A DNA stretch of 19,117 nt from Acidobacteriota bacterium (GTDB lineage Bacteria; Acidobacteriota; Vicinamibacteria; Vicinamibacterales; UBA2999), in contig JADZBZ010000226.1 in assembly GCA_020851835.1 (NCBI GenBank), positions 1 to 19,117 on the forward strand, read 5' to 3'. Positions 15,179-19,117 of this stretch are shown one piece after another. Each line of letters opens with the position of its first letter. The first letter of the stretch is position 1. The notes under the pieces were generated by a model. The model was given only the letters and a program-made list of their open reading frames with translations, did no database searches and was not told the origin of the DNA. A program made the position numbers and the translations under genes.

Positions 15179-16236
15179 GTGGCCTCCAGGGCCTGCACGG
15201 CCGTTTGTGTGTGCGCGACGACCCCGGCCGTCAGGCGGAAGCAGTTGGGGCACGAGGGATCCGCCGTGCGATCGCGGACGAACACGCCGCGCGCCAGCAA
15301 GCCGGCCACGATGTCCTTCGCTCGCGGTCCCCCGTCGATGAGCACGAAGTTCGCCGCGCTCTTCCAGCAGCGCAGACCCAGCCGATCGCATGCCGCGTAC
15401 ACCAGCGCCTTCGACTGCGCCGCCTGGTCCAGGTACCACGCCCGGTACTCGGGGTCCGCCAGCGCGGCCCGGAGCGCCGCCACGGCCACGACGTTCAGGT
15501 TGAAGAGTGGCATTGCCCGACGGATGGGTTCGAGCACGGCCCGCGAGGCCACGAGCACCCCCACGCGGATGCCGGCCAGGCCGAAGGCTTTCGAGAAGGT
15601 GCGGCCAACCACGACGTTCGGATGCGCGGCGACTTCACTCAGGAAGTTCTCGCCGGCGAAGTCGTGGTACGCCTCGTCCACGAAGATCAGGGCGTGGCCG
15701 GCCTCGGCGGCCACGCGGCGAATCACTTCGTTCGAGACGGTCTGTCCCGTCGGGTTGTTGGGCGTGTTCACGTAGACGATGCGCGTGTTGGGGGTCACGG
15801 CCCGGAGGACGGCATCGGCCGGGAAGGCGTAGCCGGGCGCCGCCGGCACCGACACGATGCGGGCGCCCATGGCCTTCGCGGCGTGCAGGTACGGGTCGAA
15901 GGTCGGCAGGGCGACGATGATCTCCGGCACGCCGGAGGGCGTCACGTCGGGTGCGCCCAGTTCGACGAGCGCCCGCGGCGCGCGCGTGACGAGATAGCCG
16001 ATGGACGCCAGCAGGATGCCTTCGTCCAGGCCATTGGTCAGGACCAGCCGCTCTGGGTCCAGCCCGAGGAAGTCGGCCGTCTCGACGACGGCGTCCGTGA
16101 AGTCGGGATAGAGCGCCAGCCGTTCGGCGGTGAAGGCGCGTACCGCCTCCACGACCTTCGGCGAGCACCCGCCGGTGTTCTCGTTCAGGTGCAGGCGCAG
16201 CCCCGGTCCGAGGTCCGGCACTCCCTGGATCGTCAT
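15163..16236 (-). CDS. hisC: HisC, histidinol-phosphate aminotransferase
   Basis: A 357-residue fold-type I PLP aminotransferase that converts imidazole acetol phosphate and glutamate to histidinol phosphate. Lys216 in GRTFSKAFGLAGIRVG should bind PLP; NTPNNPTGQ, VFVDEAYHDF-like IFVDEAYHDF (Asp187, Tyr190) and the N-terminal LHLNENTGG fit the family. Between NGLDEGILLASIGYL and IIVALPTFDPY the loop (about residues 84-106) is longer than in E. coli HisC; it contains a 7-bp-arm palindrome, though some of this length may be normal for the subfamily. The ATG at 16236 overlaps the hisD stop as ATGA. Confidence 0.95.
   Translation of the reverse strand: MTIQGVPDLGPGLRLHLNENTGGCSPKVVEAVRAFTAERLALYPDFTDAVVETADFLGLDPERLVLTNGLDEGILLASIGYLVTRAPRALVELGAPDVTPSGVPEIIVALPTFDPYLHAAKAMGARIVSVPAAPGYAFPADAVLRAVTPNTRIVYVNTPNNPTGQTVSNEVIRRVAAEAGHALIFVDEAYHDFAGENFLSEVAAHPNVVVGRTFSKAFGLAGIRVGVLVASRAVLEPIRRAMPLFNLNVVAVAALRAALADPEYRAWYLDQAAQSKALVYAACDRLGLRCWKSAANFVLIDGGPRAKDIVAGLLARGVFVRDRTADPSCPNCFRLTAGVVAHTQTAVQALEATCGAR
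15922..15937. repeat. Short palindrome in the long loop of hisC
   Basis: CTCCGGC at 15922-15928 and GCCGGAG at 15931-15937 surround the centre AC. It encodes HisC residues 100-105, in the loop that is longer than usual. The arms are only 7 bp, so chance is possible in such GC-rich DNA. Confidence 0.5.
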
Positions 16237-17537
16237 CGCGCGCTCCCCGTCTGCAAGCTGCCCCGTGGCGTCCGCCGCCTGACGGCGAAGGCCCGCGGTG
16301 CCGCCGTCCGCGCCTCGATCGATCGTGCGTGCCCCTCGAGCCCCTCGGCGCGCGCCAGGGCGGTCACCGTGCGGGCAATGGCGTGCAGGCCTCGCGCCGA
16401 TGCGCGTTGCACCGAGACGAGCTTCACGAAGTCGGCGGCGTTCAATCCACCGCGATACCGGGCCGCACCGGCCGTGGGCAGCACGTGGTTCGACCCGATC
16501 GCGTAGTCGCCGGCCACCTGCGCCGTCCACGGCCCGACGAAGATGGCGCCGGCATTGTGAATCTGCTTCGCCACGCCTTCGGACTCGACCACCAGGTGCT
16601 CCGAGGCGGCGTGGTTGGCCAGGGCGATGGCCTCGGCCTGCGAGCGCGCGACGATGATGCCGCCGTGGCGGGCGATGGCCGTCCTGGCGGGGCCTCCTTC
16701 GGGCATCTGGACGGCGACTTCGCGGGCGATGCGCACGGCGAGCGCGCGGCTGGTCGTGATGCACACGGCGCGCGCGTCCGGGTCGTGCTCGGCCTGGGCG
16801 ATGAGGTCGGCGGCCACCCAGGCCGGCGGCGTCTTCGAGGCGATCACCAGAATCTCGGTCGGTCCTGCGTAGAAGTCGATGGCGCAGTCGGCGGTCACCA
16901 GTGACTTGGCGGCTGCCACCCATCGGCTTCCCGGGCCGACGATCTTGTCCACGCGCGGGACCGTGCGCGTGCCGTAGGCCATTGCCGTCACGGCGTGCGC
17001 GCCGCCCATGCGGAACACGCGGTCCACGCCGGCTTCGAGCGCGGCCGCGAATATGGCGGCATCCGGACGCGGGCACGCGACGATGATGTCGGCCACGCCC
17101 GCCTCTTGCGCGGGGATGGCCGTCATGAGCAGAGACGAGGGCAGAGGGTAGCGCCCGGCCGGCACGTAGCAGCCCACGCGCGACAGTGGAATGACGCGCT
17201 GCTCCACCGTCAATCCCGGGGCCGGCGTCATGCGCCATCCTCCGGGCACCTGGGCCTTCGCTACGCGGCGGATGTGGCGGGCCGCGGTCCGGATGGCTCG
17301 ACGGACGGCGGCGGGCACGGTCTCGGCTTCGGCCTTCCATCGGGCGCGCGGCACCTCGAGCGCGCCGGTCAGGCCGTCGAGCTGCCGGGCATACGCGCGG
17401 AGCGCCACGTCGCCGCGCGTCCGCACCTGCTCGACAATGGCGGCGGCCTCGCGGTCGGTAGCGCGATCCCGGATGCGCGCCGCCGACAGCAGCGCGGCGA
17501 CGGCGCGGCGGTTGGAGGAGGGAACGATTCGAATCAT
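16233..17537 (-). CDS. hisD: HisD, histidinol dehydrogenase
   Basis: A 434-residue zinc enzyme that oxidises histidinol to histidine in two NAD-dependent steps, the last of the pathway. Zinc and catalytic segments are present: LIAQAEHDPDA (Gln and His ligands), ASEHLVV (catalytic Glu-His), GDYAIGSNHVLPT (Asp ligand) and LEGHARSI (final His ligand). VGCYVPAGRYPLPSSLLMTAIPA and GPGSRWVAAAK are family signatures. The ATG at 17537 is taken as the start; a GTG at 17546, which overlaps the hisG stop as GTGA and would add three residues, is equally possible and would fit the overlapping style of this operon. The stop overlaps the hisC ATG. The C-terminal tail after HARSIEART is basic (RRRTPRGSLQTGSAR). 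Confidence 0.96.
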   Translation of the reverse strand: MIRIVPSSNRRAVAALLSAARIRDRATDREAAAIVEQVRTRGDVALRAYARQLDGLTGALEVPRARWKAEAETVPAAVRRAIRTAARHIRRVAKAQVPGGWRMTPAPGLTVEQRVIPLSRVGCYVPAGRYPLPSSLLMTAIPAQEAGVADIIVACPRPDAAIFAAALEAGVDRVFRMGGAHAVTAMAYGTRTVPRVDKIVGPGSRWVAAAKSLVTADCAIDFYAGPTEILVIASKTPPAWVAADLIAQAEHDPDARAVCITTSRALAVRIAREVAVQMPEGGPARTAIARHGGIIVARSQAEAIALANHAASEHLVVESEGVAKQIHNAGAIFVGPWTAQVAGDYAIGSNHVLPTAGAARYRGGLNAADFVKLVSVQRASARGLHAIARTVTALARAEGLEGHARSIEARTAAPRAFAVRRRTPRGSLQTGSAR

Positions 17538-17542
17538 CGGGC

Positions 17543-18544
17543 TCACATCACGATCTTGTTCAACGGGTACTCCACGATGCCCTGTCCGCCCGCGGCCTTC
17601 AGCTTCGGAATCAGGTTTCGGGCCGTCTTCTCGTCGAGAATGGTGTTGATCGCCACCCAGTCCGGGTCGCTCAGGGCGCTCACCGTGGGCCGCTGCAGCG
17701 CGGGGAGCTGGCCCAGCACCGCGTCGAGGTCGGTCTTGCGCACGTTGAGCATCAGCCCGACCCGGCCCTGCGCCTCGATCGCGGCCTTGAGCAGCAGCGC
17801 GAGGTTCTCGATCTTCGTCCGCTTCCACAGGTCGGTCATGGCCGATCGGTTCGCGATCATCTGCGTGTTCGACTCGAGTATGGTGTCGAGGATGCGCAGC
17901 CGGTTGGCACGCAGCGTGGATCCGGTTTCCGTGGCCTCGACGATGGCGTCGGCCAGGACGGGGGGTTTGACTTCGGTGGCGCCCCACGAGAACTCGACGT
18001 CCACGTTGACGCCCTGCCGCTCGAAGTAATCGCGCGTCACGCGCACCAGCTCGGTGGCGACACGCTTGCCCTCGAAGTCTCTCGCCGTCTGAAACCCGGA
18101 GCCTTCAGGCGCGGCCAGGACCCAGCGCACCTTGCCGAAGCTCTGCTTGGCGTAGACCAGGTCGGCCACCGGTACGAGCGGCGCCTGCTCCGGGTGCCCG
18201 ATCTCGTGTTCCCGGATCCAGTCGAAGCCCGTCAGGCCCGCGTCGAGAACACCGTCGGCGACATAGCGCGCCATCTCCTGCGCCCGGATCAGCATGCACT
18301 CGATGTCGGGATCGTCGATGGCGGGGAAGTAGGATCGCGACGAGATGATCACCTGGTAGCCGGCGCGCTGGAAGAGCTGCACGGTGGCCTGCTCGAGTGA
18401 ACCCTTGGGGATTCCAAGCTTGAGGGTCCGCCGGGGCTCGGGGGTCCGCCGGGACTGAAGTCCCGGCGCTCCAGCGGGTCCTTCCGCGGGACCCGGCGCT
18501 CCAGCGGGTCCTTCCGCGGGACCCGGCGCTCCGGCGGCACTCAT
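17543..18544 (-). CDS. hisG: HisG (ATP phosphoribosyltransferase, long form) with a repeat-derived N-terminal extension
   Basis: The first enzyme of histidine synthesis, joining ATP and PRPP; 333 residues. From residue 41 on (LKLGIPKGSLEQATVQLF) it is a normal long-form HisG of about 293 residues, including AGLTGFDWI, the catalytic domain segment ATELVRVTRDYF, EATETGSTLRAN, and the C-terminal ACT-like regulatory domain (LPALQRPTVSAL to the end), which in this form gives feedback inhibition by histidine without HisZ. Residues 1-40 are extra: MSAA, then GAPGPAEGPA twice, then GAPGLQSRRTPEPRRT. No ATG, GTG or TTG codon occurs in frame between the ATG at 18544 and the conserved core. That ATG overlaps the hisI stop (ATGA), so the extension is most likely translated. 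Confidence 0.94.
   Translation of the reverse strand: MSAAGAPGPAEGPAGAPGPAEGPAGAPGLQSRRTPEPRRTLKLGIPKGSLEQATVQLFQRAGYQVIISSRSYFPAIDDPDIECMLIRAQEMARYVADGVLDAGLTGFDWIREHEIGHPEQAPLVPVADLVYAKQSFGKVRWVLAAPEGSGFQTARDFEGKRVATELVRVTRDYFERQGVNVDVEFSWGATEVKPPVLADAIVEATETGSTLRANRLRILDTILESNTQMIANRSAMTDLWKRTKIENLALLLKAAIEAQGRVGLMLNVRKTDLDAVLGQLPALQRPTVSALSDPDWVAINTILDEKTARNLIPKLKAAGGQGIVEYPLNKIVM
18447..18468. repeat. Palindrome in the 5' part of hisG, same family as in hisA
   Basis: Arms CGCCGGGACT at 18447-18456 and AGTCCCGGCG at 18459-18468 with centre GA, followed by CTCC. It is identical to hisA copy 1 across the palindrome and the right flank, about 5.8 kb away in the same operon. Confidence 0.9.
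18462..18532. repeat. 30-bp tandem repeat encoding the HisG N-terminal extension
   Basis: Two identical 30-bp units at 18462-18491 and 18492-18521, each beginning CCCGGCGCTCCAGCGGGTCC and ending TTCCGCGGGA, plus 11 bp of a third (to 18532). Each encodes GAPGPAEGPA on the hisG strand. Each unit holds an internal inverted repeat (CGGGTCC and GGACCCG, 7-nt loop) and starts inside the palindrome arm, as the hisA 30-bp unit also does. Confidence 0.88.
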
Positions 18545-18909
18545 CGGGCAACTCCCGCCGGCCCGGAAGCGTTCCCGGCCGGAGGCCGGGCACCGGACAC
18601 CGGCACTTCCGTGTAGAAGCACGAGCGCTGACCCGTGTGGCACACGTTGCCGTCGCCTTCCCGATCCACCTTCACGAGCACCGTGTCGTCGTCGCAGTCG
18701 GTGAAGATCTGCCGTACGGCGAGCCGGTTGCCGGAGGTTTCGCCCTTCATCCAGAGCGTGTTTCGGGTGCGGCTGAAGAAGGTGACAAAGCCGGTCTCGC
18801 AGGTCCTCGCCCAGGCCTCATCGTTCATGAAGCCCACCATCAGCACCTCGCCGCTCGTGCGATCCTGCACAACGGCAGGAATCAGTCCATCCAGCTTGGA
18901 AAAATCCAT
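18541..18909 (-). CDS. hisI: HisI, phosphoribosyl-AMP cyclohydrolase
   Basis: A 122-residue zinc and magnesium enzyme that opens the adenine ring of phosphoribosyl-AMP, the third step. DCDDD at residues 71-75 holds the metal-binding aspartates and Cys72; Cys90 and Cys97 (CHTGQRSC) complete the zinc site. There is no HisE domain, so phosphoribosyl-ATP pyrophosphatase must be encoded elsewhere. The conserved domain ends near SCFYTEV; the last 20 residues (PVSGARPPAGNASGPAGVAR) are a low-complexity tail that runs into the repeat region at the start of hisG. The ATG at 18909 is supported by GAGGG 5 nt upstream, part of a 7-bp tandem repeat (CCTCAAT on the plus strand, 18916-18934). It is the first structural gene after the attenuator. 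Confidence 0.95.
   Translation of the reverse strand: MDFSKLDGLIPAVVQDRTSGEVLMVGFMNDEAWARTCETGFVTFFSRTRNTLWMKGETSGNRLAVRQIFTDCDDDTVLVKVDREGDGNVCHTGQRSCFYTEVPVSGARPPAGNASGPAGVAR
18574..18590. repeat. Short inverted repeat in the hisI 3' tail
   Basis: CCCGGCC at 18574-18580 and GGCCGGG at 18584-18590 with a 3-nt loop (GGA). It lies in the low-complexity tail of HisI just before the hisG repeats. In such GC-rich DNA a 7-bp stem could arise by chance. Confidence 0.45.
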
Positions 18910-18972
18910 CGAAGCCCTCAATCCTCAATCCTCAGCCATCACCAAATCACTCGATCCGGCCCGGGCCAAATG

Positions 18973-19004
18973 AAAAAGGCCCGCCAGTTTCCCGGCGGGC
19001 CTTT
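18973..19004 (-). terminator. Intrinsic terminator in the his leader (attenuator)
   Basis: On the minus strand GGCCCGCC and GGCGGGCC form a perfect 8-bp GC stem around an 8-nt loop (GGGAAACT), extended by A-U pairs at the base and followed by five U residues (18977-18973). It lies 35 nt after the leader stop codon and about 64 nt before the hisI start. On the plus strand the U tract is only three, so the minus strand is the functional direction. Confidence 0.88.
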
Positions 19005-19039
19005 CACGTGAGACGAAACCTTGTCTGGTCGTTCGTGTC

Positions 19040-19117
19040 TTACGCGCGCAGTCCGGCCGGTCCGTTCGTGGAACGGTGGTGATGGGCCCGATGCGCGTGA
19101 TGGACGAAGAACGTCAC
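19040..19117 (-). CDS. hisL: His operon leader peptide (5' end at or beyond the window edge)
   Basis: Reading the minus strand from the window edge gives 25 codons and a TAA stop: VTFFVHHAHRAHHHRSTNGP followed by AGLRA. Six of nine consecutive codons (19102-19076) are His: two, one, then three in a row. A short frame dense in His codons, ended just before an intrinsic terminator and followed by hisI, is the hallmark of histidine attenuation. Ribosome stalling at the His codons when charged tRNA-His is scarce would let the operon be read through. The GTG at 19115-19117 is the last codon of the window and could be the start, but a start just outside is equally possible, and the promoter is not visible. 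It could be the tail of a longer gene, though the position argues against it. Confidence 0.82.
   Translation of the reverse strand: MTFFVHHAHRAHHHRSTNGPAGLRA
19062..19076 (-). promoter_or_regulatory. Hairpin in the his leader just after the His codons
   Basis: CCGTTC and GAACGG form a perfect 6-bp stem with a 3-nt loop (CAC) directly after the run of His codons. The 5' arm (CGTTC) can instead pair with a second GAACG at 19030-19034, beyond the leader stop. This is the kind of alternative pairing expected of an attenuator pause hairpin, but the roles are inferred. Confidence 0.5.

Noticed and set aside
18916..18934. 7-bp tandem repeat (CCTCAAT) as a regulatory element of hisI
   Set aside because: Only about 2.7 copies; it contains the ribosome binding site of hisI, and nothing else supports a separate role.
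19040..19117. C-terminus of an ordinary upstream gene
   Set aside because: Not fully excluded because the window ends here, but six His codons in nine, directly before a terminator and the his operon, make a leader peptide much more likely.

Overview
The window looks like GC-rich bacterial chromosome, most likely from an acidobacterium, possibly a Vicinamibacteria-type genome. The main clue is a full-length ADOP-type permease (acidobacterial duplicated orphan permease) with no ATPase gene beside it. Secreted DUF3224, dienelactone hydrolase and gamma-glutamyltransferase genes also fit. The lineage is inferred from gene content, because there is no rRNA or other direct marker here. I saw no tRNA, rRNA, CRISPR array or transposase.

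Left part (1-12124): a set of unrelated metabolic and envelope genes in alternating orientation. In order these are a membrane-anchored spermidine-synthase-like protein (cut by the window edge), DUF3224, a Tat-exported dienelactone hydrolase, an MFS transporter, an aldo/keto reductase with a TATAAT box 7 nt before its start codon, a lipoprotein gamma-glutamyltransferase, a secreted metallo-beta-lactamase-fold hydrolase downstream of the ADOP permease, and a small secreted protein of unknown function.

Right part (12143-19117, all minus strand): a compact histidine operon in the order hisI-hisG-hisD-hisC-hisB-hisH-hisF-hisA. Five of the seven junctions overlap, and a sixth abuts or overlaps depending on the hisD start. 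The last, hisF to hisA, has a 23-nt gap. The pathway from PRPP to histidinol and then histidine is nearly complete; hisE (phosphoribosyl-ATP pyrophosphatase) and a histidinol phosphatase are absent from the window. At the right edge is what looks like a classical histidine attenuator: a short leader reading frame with six His codons within nine codons, a stop codon, then an intrinsic terminator with a U5 tract about 64 nt upstream of hisI.

The most unusual feature is a set of GC-rich palindromic and tandem repeats lying in frame inside his genes. HisA carries an insertion of roughly 90 residues after strand 4 of its barrel, built from 18-bp, 30-bp and 15-bp tandem units, all multiples of three. 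HisG has a 40-residue N-terminal extension made from 30-bp repeats, with no alternative start codon between the overlap start and the conserved core. The two loci share the same palindrome (arms CGCCGGGACT and AGTCCCGGCG, 2-nt centre). HisH has a separate insertion of about 20 residues with a different 10-bp-arm, 2-nt-centre palindrome. This resembles in concept the Rickettsia palindromic elements that insert into protein-coding genes, but in a different sequence family.
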